This document shows, piece by piece, positions 38,901-47,161 of a DNA stretch of 64,000 bases. The stretch comes from G963664935 sp963664935. Lineage in GTDB: Bacteria; Pseudomonadota; Gammaproteobacteria; Methylococcales; G963664935. Position 1 is the stretch's first letter; each line of letters opens with the position of its first letter. Position numbers and translations under genes: made by a program. The stretch is from positions 443,493-507,492 of the forward strand of contig CAXXSE010000004.1 in the NCBI GenBank assembly GCA_963664935.2, given 5' to 3'. Under the pieces are notes generated by a model. It had not been told where the DNA came from, did no database searches, and saw only the letters and a program-made list of their open reading frames with translations.

Positions 38901-39541
38901 TCGTTCGTGGCGGCAACGGGCACTTGAAATTCGGCCGCAAGCCGCACTGCGTCACCGATGTATTGAGGCTCCCGGGCACGGCCGGTACGCTGTAATTCAA
39001 TGTAAAATCGTCCATCGAAAATCTTTGCCCAGTTTTCCAGAACCGAACCTGGGGCGGTTGAAATTTTTCCGAGTAGAGCGTGACCTAATTCCCCCTCCCG
39101 GCCCCCGGATAACGCTATCAATCCCGAATTTCTTGCGATTAACCACTCCCTACTTAGCATTGGAATCCCTTGGTACTGGCCCTCCTGATACGCTAGCGAT
39201 AGTAATTCGGTCAAGGTTTTGTAGCCGATTTCGTTTTGAACCAATAAGGTCATACGGAAGGGCAAGGTGGGATGATCCGGTTGGCGGACCAATACATCAG
39301 CGCCAATCAACGCTTTAACCCCTAGTGTCTCGGCAGTCCGATAAAACTTGACCAAGCCAAACAGGTTACAGTGGTCGGTAACTGCGACCGCGGGCATCCC
39401 GAGTTTCCGCGTTTTTTCAATTAGAGCTTTGATGCGAACGATACCGTCGACCAAAGAATATTCCGTATGTACCCGTAAATGAACGAATTTAGCGTGCATG
39501 AAGTGTTGCGTATGTTTCGATCCAGTGAAAAACCTTTCCAT
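35969..39541 (-). CDS. dnaE: DNA polymerase III subunit alpha
   Basis: An intact 1,190-residue replicative polymerase. The PHP domain opens with FVHLRVHTEYSLVDG. The catalytic palm has GPGRGSGAGSLVAYAL and the metal site PDFDVDFCMDRRD, followed by IITYGTMAARAVVRDVGRV. An OB-fold (about 1,000-1,080) and a C-terminal tau-binding region follow. The most likely start is ATG 39499, giving MHAKFVHLRVHTEYS; the longer start at 39541 adds 14 unusual residues. It copies the chromosome as the core of Pol III. No lesion is present over 3.5 kb, a useful contrast to the EPS genes. Confidence 0.96.
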   Translation of the reverse strand: MERFFTGSKHTQHFMHAKFVHLRVHTEYSLVDGIVRIKALIEKTRKLGMPAVAVTDHCNLFGLVKFYRTAETLGVKALIGADVLVRQPDHPTLPFRMTLLVQNEIGYKTLTELLSLAYQEGQYQGIPMLSREWLIARNSGLIALSGGREGELGHALLGKISTAPGSVLENWAKIFDGRFYIELQRTGRAREPQYIGDAVRLAAEFQVPVAATNDVRFLDRDDFDAHEIRVCVNQGRTLDDPRRPQEYSEFQYLRSAEEMESLFSDLPEALENTVEIAKRCNLTLKLGENFLPDFPVPKETTMDEYFVEQSYSGLKDRLSIRSKNHPEEDPEAIKSEYRKRLDMEIKVILQMSFPGYFLIVADFIQWAKNNRIPVGPGRGSGAGSLVAYALNITDLDPIEFDLLFERFLNPERVSMPDFDVDFCMDRRDQVIEYVANKYGRDRVSQIITYGTMAARAVVRDVGRVLGHGYGFVDRLAKLIPFEIGMTLTKALDESEDLKKAYDQDEEVQHLIDFAKSLEGITRNAGKHAGGVVIAPSKLTDFTPLYCEPGGENLVTQFDKDDVEAVGLVKFDFLGLRTLTIIDWAVEAINHQRKQKNEAPIDISEIPLDDKNTYELLSRCATTAVFQLESRGMKDLIKRLQPDCFEDIIALVALFRPGPLQSGMVDDYINVKHGRAPAEYAHPVLEPILKPTNGVILYQEQVMEIARELAGYSLGGADLLRRAMGKKKPEEMAKQRSVFTEGAIARGVEKSTASYIFDLMEKFAGYGFNKSHSAAYALIAYQTAWLKAYYPSEFMAAVLSSDMDNTDKVVTLTDECRDMGLDIRPPDINRSGYRFAVVEPSKIVYGLGAIKGVGQSAIEEILNEKKHGDAFKNLQDFCYRVDLRKANRRVLEALIQAGAFDGIASHRAQTTAELPVALKTAEQQGKMDQTGQDDIFGFDDEGDEKNTDQVSLVVEPWPEARRLAAEKATLGLYLTGHPINQYRKELSFFTHGRLSSLKMDSGQSVAKTNIRIAGLVVEMRTRQTKTRKNMAFLTLDDQSGRIEVAVFTEVYEKYRQLLSKDNLLVAEGKLAVDDFSGNLRLTAERLFSIDQARGQFARRLVIQWSRDTTLKDGKSARDVIQDLQNLMAPFQGGNCPVSIHYVAKSARSRIQLGNAWSVHPGDELLHRLEKFLGPNQVRVDYAGDSDYGRLP

Positions 39542-39670
39542 TATGCCTGAGATTTTGGCGATAAGGACTGGAAAAATTACGGCTAAGAACTAATATTTGA
39601 TTAATAACAAATCCACTTCTACTTCATAATAAAAATCGGGTTTTAATCCATCTTCAGGGGAATCATAAGT

Positions 39671-39778
39671 ATGCCAAAACAAAATTGTCTCATCGTTGAC
39701 GACAGCCGAATGTCGAGGATGATGATACAAAAATTCATCGAAGCAACACAGCTTAATTGGGAAACTGTTTTTTGCTGA
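39671..39778 (+). pseudogene. Truncated response-regulator receiver (CheY-like) remnant
   Basis: ATG 39671 has a strong ribosome-binding site (AGGGGAA) and encodes MPKQNCLIVDDSRMSRMMIQ, then KFIEATQLNWETVFC and a TGA. This is the first beta strand and helix of a receiver domain with its acidic pair (VDDSR). The rest of the domain is gone. It lies directly upstream of the GGDEF/EAL gene, which may once have been its output partner. Confidence 0.7.
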
Positions 39779-39933
39779 AAATGAAATTTATGATTGAGAA
39801 GAGAGATATCCGTGGACATGTTTCATTTTTGATGGACATTTTTTTAATCGGTGTCCTAAAGCAAAATATTCGAAAATACCTGGGCATGGAATAATGCCTA
39901 CAAGGCGATCTTAAACTTATTTCTTCGAACCGG

Positions 39934-42141
39934 ATGATGGACTATAAATCGGTCCCCGCGGTTAATCCAAGCGATTCGTATTATTGCACCGGCGAATCCA
40001 CGATCTCCACGGTATTCAATATCTGTGAACTCGGACTAATTGTATTAAACGCCAAAACCCAAGTCGTTAACTGGAACAACTGGATAGCGGAACACACCGG
40101 AACATCCCAGCTTAAAGCACAGGGGAAAACCCTCGAGGAACTTTTTTCCATCGTGAAGGAGAGTCGTTTACTACGTGCGGTACAGGTTGCGTTGGATTCA
40201 AAAGTTTGCTCGGTTATTACCCATGGACTCAATTGTCATCCGCTTCCGCTTTTCAATCCACAAGGTAAAGCAATCTCACAGCATATTTCCGTAAAGCCGA
40301 TTCATTCCAAGGGCTTGGAAAATATGTGTCGCATACAAATCAGCGATGTGTCTTCGGCGGTCAAACGCGAAAAGCAATTGCAAAAACAAACCGATACATT
40401 AAAGAAGTTCGCCGAAAGGCTCGGCGAAGAAAAAGAGCGTGCTCAAGTCACATTGCAATCGATTGCCGACGGCGTGATTACAACGGATGTTCAGGGCCGT
40501 ATTATGTCCATGAACAAAGTGGCGGAAAAACTGACCGGCTGGTCCATGGAAAAATCGGTCAATAAACCGGTTCCTAAAATATTTCCCATCTATCTGCAGG
40601 ATTCCAGGCAAGAAATCGCTAATCCCGCGACCCTTTGTTTAGAAACCGAATTGGTCATCGACAATGACCAGGATTTGATTCTCATCGACAAACACGGCCA
40701 GGAACACGCCATTACCCAATCGGCGGCCCCCATTCTGGGTGAAGATAACAAATTGATGGGCGCCATTCTTGTATTTCGGGATGTGACCCATTCGCGTAAG
40801 TTGGCCGCGCAATTAAGCTGGCAAGCGAAGCACGATCCACTTACCGGACTTGTTAATCGGCGGGAGTTTGAAATCGGCCTCACACGTTTGTTGAACGATG
40901 CCCGGTCAAACCAAACAAACCATTCCCTGCTCTATATCGACCTCGACCAATTTAAATTGGTCAATGATACCTGTGGGCATGTTGCGGGCGATCAATTACT
41001 CCGCCAATTGGCATCCGTTCTTCAGTTAAAACTCCGTAACAATGACACCTTAGCCCGCATCGGCGGTGATGAGTTTTGCGTACTGCTCGAAGGGTGCGAA
41101 CAAAGCGTGGCCCTGCGGATTGCCAACGCATTACGGAAGGAAATCCAAGCGTTTCGTTTCTCCTGGGGCGAACAGATTTTTGTGCTGGGTGTCAGTATTG
41201 GTTTGGTAGAAATTAGTGGAACGGAAAAAGATGCCGCGGAAATTCTAAGCGCGGCGGATTCGGCATGTTATGTCGCAAAAGATACCGGCCGAAATCGTGT
41301 TCACATCCATAAACCCGACCAAAACAAACAATCCATCCTGCAAATGGAAATGAAATGGATTTCCAGACTTCAAAACGCTCTGGACGAAAATCGTTTCTGC
41401 TTGTATGTTCAACGTATTACGGGCATCTCGAAGAAAAGAAAATCGGAAGATCACTATGAAGTTCTGATTCGCATGCTCGATCACAATCATAAGTTGATCC
41501 CTCCCGGTGATTTCATCCCCGCGGCGGAACGATTCAACTTGATGCCTAACATTGATCGATGGGTTATCCGTAATCTTTTTAATGCCTTGGCTTCGGTACC
41601 TGTTCAACAGCAACAAACGCTGCCTATTTTCAGTATCAATCTTTCGGGATCTTCGCTCAGCGACGACTTTTTTTTAAAGGATGTTCAAGACCTTCTATAC
41701 CAATCGGGTCTTCCGCCCGACCGCTTTTGCTTCGAGATTACCGAAACCGCGGCGATCGCCAGATTGACGAAAGCCATACATTTTATTAGCGAACTCAAAA
41801 ATATGGGGTGCTTCTTCTCACTGGACGATTTCGGCAGCGGTCTATCCTCCTTCGCCTATTTAAAAAATCTTCCCGTGGATTTTCTCAAAATTGACGGTCA
41901 TTTCGTCAAAAATATCATTCGGGACCCGATCGATCGCGCTTTTGTCGCATCGATCAATCAGATAGGACACGTCATGGGTTTAACCACCATCGCGGAGTTT
42001 GTGGAAAATGAAAGCATTCTGGCAACACTGCGCGAAATTGGCGTCGATTACGCCCAAGGATACGGAGTTGAGATACCGAAGCCATTATCCGATCTTGGTT
42101 TGGCGAGTGGAGTAGATCGCTACGACGCAATCAATATGTAA
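39934..42141 (+). CDS. PAS-PAS-GGDEF-EAL c-di-GMP protein
   Basis: A 735-residue cytoplasmic protein with no membrane helix. Two PAS domains (about 20-130 and 170-290, joined by a coiled coil EKQLQKQTDTLKKFAERLG) precede GGDEF at residues 377-381 (RIGGDEF, intact). An EAL domain follows. The EAL motif is written EVL (YEVLIRM, about residue 509), a variant found in active enzymes, with ITETAAI and DDFGSG also present. It may make or degrade c-di-GMP depending on PAS signals, and so could control EPS production or motility. The 3' end overlaps the convergent L,D-transpeptidase gene by about 20 bp. Confidence 0.92.
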   Translation: MMDYKSVPAVNPSDSYYCTGESTISTVFNICELGLIVLNAKTQVVNWNNWIAEHTGTSQLKAQGKTLEELFSIVKESRLLRAVQVALDSKVCSVITHGLNCHPLPLFNPQGKAISQHISVKPIHSKGLENMCRIQISDVSSAVKREKQLQKQTDTLKKFAERLGEEKERAQVTLQSIADGVITTDVQGRIMSMNKVAEKLTGWSMEKSVNKPVPKIFPIYLQDSRQEIANPATLCLETELVIDNDQDLILIDKHGQEHAITQSAAPILGEDNKLMGAILVFRDVTHSRKLAAQLSWQAKHDPLTGLVNRREFEIGLTRLLNDARSNQTNHSLLYIDLDQFKLVNDTCGHVAGDQLLRQLASVLQLKLRNNDTLARIGGDEFCVLLEGCEQSVALRIANALRKEIQAFRFSWGEQIFVLGVSIGLVEISGTEKDAAEILSAADSACYVAKDTGRNRVHIHKPDQNKQSILQMEMKWISRLQNALDENRFCLYVQRITGISKKRKSEDHYEVLIRMLDHNHKLIPPGDFIPAAERFNLMPNIDRWVIRNLFNALASVPVQQQQTLPIFSINLSGSSLSDDFFLKDVQDLLYQSGLPPDRFCFEITETAAIARLTKAIHFISELKNMGCFFSLDDFGSGLSSFAYLKNLPVDFLKIDGHFVKNIIRDPIDRAFVASINQIGHVMGLTTIAEFVENESILATLREIGVDYAQGYGVEIPKPLSDLGLASGVDRYDAINM

Positions 42142-42605
42142 GTTTTAGTATCGGCAAGATCGAATAGTTCTAATATATCCCTGTTTTTCATGCGGATACA
42201 GCCGTGAGAATTGGGTGTGCCCGTGACATGGGTATCCGGACTTCCATGGATGTAGATGTATCGCTTGGCGGTATCCAAATTGCCGAACCGGTTTTTACCC
42301 GCTTCCATCCCGCCCAACCAAAGGATGCGCGTTAGGATCCAATCCCGGTCCGGAAATTTCAACGAGAGCTCTGGAGAATATATTTCACCCGTTGGACGCC
42401 GCCCCACAAAAACCGACATTAATGGCAGACCCGCGCCAATTTTGGCTCTAATACGATGTCGTCCCCTGGGTGTGCACTCGCTGCCGATTCGTTCCCCTGG
42501 ACCGTTTTTTGCCGTAGAAACGGGAAACGACTTGAGAATGTGTTGGTCTTGCCGCAATTCAAGAAGCTGGCGGGTAAAACTGATGGAAATATAGGGAGCG
42601 TTCAC
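42120..42605 (-). CDS. L,D-transpeptidase (YkuD family)
   Basis: A 161-residue YkuD-domain enzyme. The catalytic segment reads IYIHGSPDTH and then SHGCIRMKNRDILELF with the nucleophilic cysteine. No signal peptide is evident at the annotated start, so either export uses another route or the start is not exact. It would cross-link peptidoglycan or attach lipoprotein in the periplasm, like the ErfK/YbiS proteins. A dispersed repeat overlaps its 5' end. Confidence 0.85.
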   Translation of the reverse strand: MNAPYISISFTRQLLELRQDQHILKSFPVSTAKNGPGERIGSECTPRGRHRIRAKIGAGLPLMSVFVGRRPTGEIYSPELSLKFPDRDWILTRILWLGGMEAGKNRFGNLDTAKRYIYIHGSPDTHVTGTPNSHGCIRMKNRDILELFDLADTKTYILIAS

Positions 42606-42630
42606 GGTTATCGGTTAACAGTTGACGGTT
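42599..42630. repeat. Dispersed 32-bp repeat, copy B (inverted)
   Basis: The sequence begins CGTTCACGGTTATCGG and ends GTTGACGGTT. It is the inverted form of the copies at 35925 and 43656 and sits at the L,D-transpeptidase start. Confidence 0.75.
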
Positions 42631-42742
42631 TTATGAATGCTGGAAACATGTGGCGCATGCGTGTTACTTTGAACCGTGTATAGCTTCCATATTTTTAGAT
42701 TTTGATGTGAAAAAGCTGTTTCGAGAGTTAAACCTGAAACGG

Positions 42743-42790
42743 TGATTTCAATGCGGATAACAGGGTGCAAGATATTGGTTTCACAGGGGA
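42743..42790. repeat. Dispersed 48-bp repeat, copy 1
   Basis: The stretch beginning TGATTTCAATGCGGATAACA and ending GGTTTCACAGGGG matches 57140-57185 with a few mismatches. It is non-coding in both places. Confidence 0.65.
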
Positions 42791-43004
42791 TCGAAAAAAT
42801 CTTGGTTTCAGCCATCGATTTGAAAACCGGGATGGATATAATTTTCGGCGCATAAGGGTAAAATTAAGCTGTCCTCGTTTTTGTTTGAAATGTTTGCTCT
42901 GATCAGCTTTTGTAGACTCCACGCTGTCCCAGCGCTGCGCGTTTCCGCCACGATCATATTCTACAGGTTTGCTCATCGACTAGCGCGGCTAATCCCTTCC
43001 ATAG

Positions 43005-43030
43005 CAGCAATTCTAAATTTAGAATTGCTG
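43005..43030. promoter_or_regulatory. 26-bp perfect palindrome upstream of DUF4160/DUF2442 genes
   Basis: The sequence is CAGCAATTCTAAA followed by its exact reverse complement. It overlaps a possible -35 (TTGCTG) with a plausible -10 (GATATT) 18 bp later, and lies 49 bp before the DUF4160 start. It is a good candidate for an autoregulatory operator. Confidence 0.6.
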
Positions 43031-43079
43031 TTACTTTAACGGCGAAGAGATATTAGCCTGCCATTTAGTGGTTTAGTAG

Positions 43080-43316
43080 ATGCCTACAATATTCAGAGAT
43101 GGGCCATACCGGTTTTTCTTCTATTCCGGAGATCGAGATGAACCGATTCACGTTCATATTGAAAGAGATGATAAGATTGCAAAAGTATGGCTCGAACCAA
43201 TTCGTTTGCAAAGTAGCGGTGGATTTAGTCGCGCAGAAATATCAAAGATTTTGAATGTTATTGAAAATAGACAAGAGACGATGATGGAGGCGTGGGATGA
43301 TTTCTTTAGCGGTTGA
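43080..43316 (+). CDS. DUF4160 protein (toxin-antitoxin-like pair)
   Basis: A 78-residue protein beginning MPTIFRDGPYRFFFYSGDRD, followed by EPIHVHIER and a DDFF end. These are the invariant features of the DUF4160 family, including the histidines in HVH. It is paired with a DUF2442 gene, with a 20-bp overlap. The pair is repeatedly found together on mobile DNA and is suspected to be a toxin-antitoxin-like module; which partner is toxic is not established. It has no signal or membrane segment. Confidence 0.82.
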   Translation: MPTIFRDGPYRFFFYSGDRDEPIHVHIERDDKIAKVWLEPIRLQSSGGFSRAEISKILNVIENRQETMMEAWDDFFSG

Positions 43317-43617
43317 ACTCGAAATACCGAGTGCGGAAAATATCACAGTAACGGAAGATACGTTGAGTGTCGATTTAAGTGATGGCAGGACCATATCAGT
43401 TCCAGTAGCGTGGTATCCACGCTTATCGCACGCGGCGCAAAAAGAAAGAGAAAATTGGGGGCTCATTGGCCGTGGACATGGGATTCATTGGGAAGATATA
43501 GATGAAGATATAAGTGTAGAGGATTTAATAGCCGGAAAGTCCTCTGGTGAAAGTCAGACTTCCTTTAAGAAATGGCTTGATATGAGAAAGTCACGCATAA
43601 CCAAGCGCTCCACCTGA
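43297..43617 (+). CDS. DUF2442 protein
   Basis: A 106-residue protein whose core is VTEDTLSVDLSDGRTISVPVAWYPRLSHA, the DUF2442 signature, followed by IGRGHGIHWEDIDEDISVEDL. DUF2442 proteins are predicted to be small DNA- or protein-binding partners of DUF4160. Its start lies inside the DUF4160 gene, so translation is coupled. It ends next to an attC-like sequence. Confidence 0.82.
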   Translation: MISLAVELEIPSAENITVTEDTLSVDLSDGRTISVPVAWYPRLSHAAQKERENWGLIGRGHGIHWEDIDEDISVEDLIAGKSSGESQTSFKKWLDMRKSRITKRST

Positions 43618-43645
43618 CCGCTTCGAAGCATTTCCGGTCATTCAG
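43595..43645 (+). repeat. attC-like sequence after DUF2442 gene
   Basis: GCATAACCAAGCGCTCCACC with CTGACCG / CGGTCATTCAG pairing resembles the left half of an attC of the type seen with integron cassettes. The right half is not well conserved and no matching start box was found upstream. This call is tentative. Confidence 0.4.
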
Positions 43646-43655
43646 TTCTTTAACC

Positions 43656-43688
43656 AACCGTAAACTGATAACCGGTAACCGTGAACGG
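43656..43688. repeat. Dispersed 32-bp repeat, copy C
   Basis: The sequence AACCGTAAACTGATAACC to CCGTGAACGG is the inverted counterpart of 42599-42630 with about four mismatches. The two copies bracket the DUF4160/DUF2442 segment. It also lies just downstream of cysM. Confidence 0.75.
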
Positions 43689-43713
43689 ATGCAATTGTTG
43701 CAAGGCCATGTAA

Positions 43714-44607
43714 TCAACTATCGGGAAAGACACCCGTGGACAGGTAGCGGTCGCCGCGATCGCATATAATTACCACGATCACGGAATTTTCCACTTCCCG
43801 CGACAGACGCAACGCAGCCGATACCGCACCGCCCGATGAAACACCCGCGAAGATACCTTCCCGGGAAGCCAAAAGCCGGGTGGTCTCTTCGGACTCTTCT
43901 TGTGTCACATCGATAACCCGGTCCACTCGAGAGGACTCGTAGATTTTAGGCAAATATTCCTTTGGCCAACGCCTGATACCGGGAATTTTGGCTTCGTCTT
44001 TAGGTTGCACCCCGACGATTTGAATATTTCGATTCTTTTCTTTCAAGAATCGCGAAGTTCCCATAATTGTACCGGTTGTTCCCATGGAACTCACAAAATG
44101 GGTGATCGATCCGCGGGTATCCCGCCAGATTTCCGGCCCGGTTCCTTCATAGTGAGATAACGGATTATCAGGATTAGAAAATTGATCGAGGATTTTACCT
44201 TCGCCCTTGGATTCCAATTCCCGTGCTAAATCGATCGCTGCCTCCATACTCCCTTCAGCCGGCACCAAAATGATTTCGGCGCCGAAGGCTTTCATCACCG
44301 CTCTCCGCTCGACGCTCATGCTGTCGGGCATGATCAGCGTCATTTTATAGCCTTTGATCGCCGCGGCCATTGCCAGCGCGATGCCAGTGTTTCCACTGGT
44401 CGCTTCGATTAAGCGATCCCCCGGTTTCACATCGCCCCTGAGCTCAGCCTGTTTGATCATGCTTAAAGCCGGGCGATCTTTTACCGACCCCGCCGGGTTG
44501 TTGCCTTCCAGCTTAACTAAAATATAATTACCGGTTTCCCCGGGTAATCTTTGCAATCTAGCCAGAGGGGTTGAACCGACAAACGATTCGATGGTAGGGA
44601 AATTCAT
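43714..44607 (-). CDS. cysM: Cysteine synthase B
   Basis: A 297-residue PLP enzyme. Lys43 in NPAGSVKDRP forms the Schiff base, SGNTGIALAM is the substrate loop and SMGTTGTIMG binds the PLP phosphate. The RRWPKEYLPKIY segment is characteristic of CysM rather than CysK. It converts O-acetylserine plus sulfide or thiosulfate to cysteine or sulfocysteine. The start codon directly follows the stop of the upstream c-di-GMP gene, so the two may be co-transcribed. The frame is intact. Confidence 0.93.
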   Translation of the reverse strand: MNFPTIESFVGSTPLARLQRLPGETGNYILVKLEGNNPAGSVKDRPALSMIKQAELRGDVKPGDRLIEATSGNTGIALAMAAAIKGYKMTLIMPDSMSVERRAVMKAFGAEIILVPAEGSMEAAIDLARELESKGEGKILDQFSNPDNPLSHYEGTGPEIWRDTRGSITHFVSSMGTTGTIMGTSRFLKEKNRNIQIVGVQPKDEAKIPGIRRWPKEYLPKIYESSRVDRVIDVTQEESEETTRLLASREGIFAGVSSGGAVSAALRLSREVENSVIVVIICDRGDRYLSTGVFPDS

Positions 44608-46794
44608 TCAGTGGGATCGTACGTTGTTCGCCATGCACTGGCTAAAGAAATTGTCGGGTGGGACCGGTTCGCTGATAAAGTTTCCCTGCAAAATATCACA
44701 ACCGAGTTCTTTCAAAAAACAGCGCTGAGCATCATTTTCCACTCCTTCCGCAACAATGGTTAAATTCAGATTGTGCCCCAGCTTGATCATTCCGTCGATA
44801 ATTGCCGCGCTCGATGAATGATCCACCATATCATGCACAAAACTACGATCAATCTTTAAAATGTTCACCGGCAATTGCCGGAGATAACCAAATGAGGAAT
44901 ATCCCACACCAAAATCGTCGATTGCGATTTTGACACCCATCGATCTTAATTGTTTTAATTTTTTGATGGTTTCTTCGATATTTTTCAGTATTGTGCTCTC
45001 AGTAATTTCCAATTCAAGGTATTCGGGGTCTAACTCGGCCATTTCCAACCAGTGCTTTACATTGTCCACGAACCTAGGTGCCATTAATTGACGGACCGAA
45101 ATATTGACCGCGATTCCCGCTTCAAATCGAATGAATTTTAGCCAGTCGCGGAATTGACCACACGCCGAGTTGATCACCCAGCCGCCGATGTTGTCCAGTA
45201 CGCCGATTTCATCCGCGATGGGGATAAATGCATTGGGGAGCAAAAATCCCCGGCGTGGATGCTGCCATCTCAGTAACACCTCGGCGCCCAAAATACTCCC
45301 GGAATCGCTATCCACTTTGGGTTGGTAGTAGAGGATTAACTCTTCATTTTCCCGCGCCGTCCGCAAGTCGGTTTCGATTTCCATCCGATCCGAGATAGAG
45401 GTGCTCATTTCAAAAGTGTAAAACTGGTAATTATTTCGGCCCAGGGCTTTGGCTCGATGCATGGCGGTATCCGCATTTTTCAATAATGTTTCTCTATCCC
45501 CGCCATCTTCGGGGTACATCGAAATTCCAATACTGACACCGACATAAATTTCCCTGTCCGCAAGATGAAACGGGGCCGACAAAATTTTCAACAAGGTCTT
45601 CGCGACGGTATCAATACCTTTGGGACCCTTTACCGAACTCAGTACCACGACGAACTCATCCCCGCCCAGCCGCGCCAGCGTATCTTCGCTACGCACACAG
45701 CCGCCTACCCGTTCGGCTATAAATTTAAGCAATGTATCACCGGCCGCGCGACCGAGATTATCGTTGACGTCTTGAAAATGATCGATACCGATGAACATCA
45801 CTGCGAGCCTACTGGCGTTTCGCCGGGCAAAGGCCAAATTCTGCATCAAGCGATCAGCGCATGCAGCCCGGTTCGGCAATCCCGTTAAACCATCGATATA
45901 AGCCAGCTGCTCTACTTTTTTTTCCGACTGGCGGGCGTCAAGAACACGCTTGACACGACGGCGTAATACGAGGGAATTGATGGGTTTCGGAATGAAGTCG
46001 GTCGCACCGATTTTAAAGGCCGTTTCGATCGATTCGTCGCTTCCCAATGCCGTCACCATCAAAATCGGTGTATTTCTACCATCGGGGGTTTGGTTCATTT
46101 GAAAGCAGGCATCAAATCCGGTCATGACCGGCATCACTTCGTTCATAATCACTAAATCGGGTTGACAACTTTTGAATTTGCTCAGCGCTTCCTGGCCATT
46201 CGCTGCATATTCTATCCCCAAGCCATCCAGCACGAGTGCATTGGCGATTGTTAACCGCGTATCGGTGTTGTCGTCGGCGATCAAAACGATTTTAGTCCGT
46301 TCCGTAGCACTTTCGGTCCCATGACCGACCGGATCTCCGGGATCAGTATAACCCTCGGAAACAGAGGGATTGGATTCCCGAACCTCGGAAAAATACTCAA
46401 CCGGAATTCCCAGTTTCCGTCCGATAATGCGCCAAGCGAACACAAGAATTGAGACCAATGCCAATGCCATCACCAGATTGGCTATAAAAATACTTTGCAT
46501 CGCGGGCGGCAAACCCATTGGCCCCATTTTTACCAAAATATTCTCGTGCGCTCCGGTTCCGGATTCGATACCGTTCCGGGACGGGTCAAAAATGCCGGAA
46601 GAAGCAGCCGAACCTCGTGATGCCGAAAAGCTTTTTGATTGAACTCTTTGCCTGCCGAAATCGCTCCCAATAGTGGAGCTTATTACCCAGGAAATTACCA
46701 ATGACAATATAACCTCAAGTACAAATGTACCAACGACGACAGCCATATACGGCGGTCCGTTAAATTTGAAATTGGAGCGCGGCGGTTGGGGCAT
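44608..46794 (-). CDS. Membrane receiver-GGDEF-EAL protein with lost phospho-acceptor
   Basis: A 728-residue protein. Two membrane helices (about 17-40 and 103-125) flank a serine-rich periplasmic loop. A receiver domain (about 170-290) follows, then GGDEF at 377-381 (RLGGDEF) and an EAL domain (AEVLLRW, EITES, DDFGVGYSS). In the receiver, the phospho-acceptor Asp is replaced by Asn218 (VIMNEVMPVMTG), so it cannot be phosphorylated normally. Both catalytic motifs look intact, EAL again written EVL. It probably turns over c-di-GMP in response to a membrane signal. It precedes cysM with no gap. Confidence 0.9.
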   Translation of the reverse strand: MPQPPRSNFKFNGPPYMAVVVGTFVLEVILSLVISWVISSTIGSDFGRQRVQSKSFSASRGSAASSGIFDPSRNGIESGTGAHENILVKMGPMGLPPAMQSIFIANLVMALALVSILVFAWRIIGRKLGIPVEYFSEVRESNPSVSEGYTDPGDPVGHGTESATERTKIVLIADDNTDTRLTIANALVLDGLGIEYAANGQEALSKFKSCQPDLVIMNEVMPVMTGFDACFQMNQTPDGRNTPILMVTALGSDESIETAFKIGATDFIPKPINSLVLRRRVKRVLDARQSEKKVEQLAYIDGLTGLPNRAACADRLMQNLAFARRNASRLAVMFIGIDHFQDVNDNLGRAAGDTLLKFIAERVGGCVRSEDTLARLGGDEFVVVLSSVKGPKGIDTVAKTLLKILSAPFHLADREIYVGVSIGISMYPEDGGDRETLLKNADTAMHRAKALGRNNYQFYTFEMSTSISDRMEIETDLRTARENEELILYYQPKVDSDSGSILGAEVLLRWQHPRRGFLLPNAFIPIADEIGVLDNIGGWVINSACGQFRDWLKFIRFEAGIAVNISVRQLMAPRFVDNVKHWLEMAELDPEYLELEITESTILKNIEETIKKLKQLRSMGVKIAIDDFGVGYSSFGYLRQLPVNILKIDRSFVHDMVDHSSSAAIIDGMIKLGHNLNLTIVAEGVENDAQRCFLKELGCDILQGNFISEPVPPDNFFSQCMANNVRSH

Positions 46795-47161
46795 GGAACG
46801 CTTTAGCTATTAAACCATAATGATTAAGGATGCAGACCATACGAGCCCGACAACGGCAATATGGGAATCCAATCCCATGCGCGCCTAGTAGAAGCTTTTT
46901 TTAGCGTGGGCCAGAACATAAAGAGCTTTATTGTCGTAGTTCTTGAGGTTTTTTTCAACCTAAGAGGAGTAGTTCTTAATAGATTTTTGTACCGGATCAC
47001 GAGAAAGCTAAGATTAACGGCAATGAGCAAAGAAAACAGAACCAAGGTAAAATTGAATATCTAGTTGAAAGACAAATACAATAGATTCGCCGATGAGCAA
47101 TAGCACGGAACCCAAGACAGCAATTTATCAATTGCGTAAATAAATATTGGACGAAACCCCT
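46795..47161. other. Intergenic region, no gene supported
   Basis: Short frames exist on both strands (for example 46861-47064) but none has a ribosome-binding site, a known domain or consistent codon use. It should hold divergent promoters for the c-di-GMP gene and the DUF4197 gene. Confidence 0.5.

Larger units (their letters stand above)
42606..43079. other. Repeat-rich spacer before DUF4160 gene
   Basis: No gene is supported in this 470-bp stretch. It holds part of a dispersed repeat (42599-42630), a 48-bp repeat shared with 57140-57185 (42743-42790), and a 26-bp perfect palindrome (43005-43030). Confidence 0.6.

Noticed and set aside
42456..42683. Reading frame opposite the L,D-transpeptidase
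   Set aside because: It is a shadow of the YkuD gene and dispersed repeat.
46861..47064. 67-residue reading frame between the c-di-GMP and DUF4197 genes
   Set aside because: Frames are open on both strands without initiation signals or recognisable domains.
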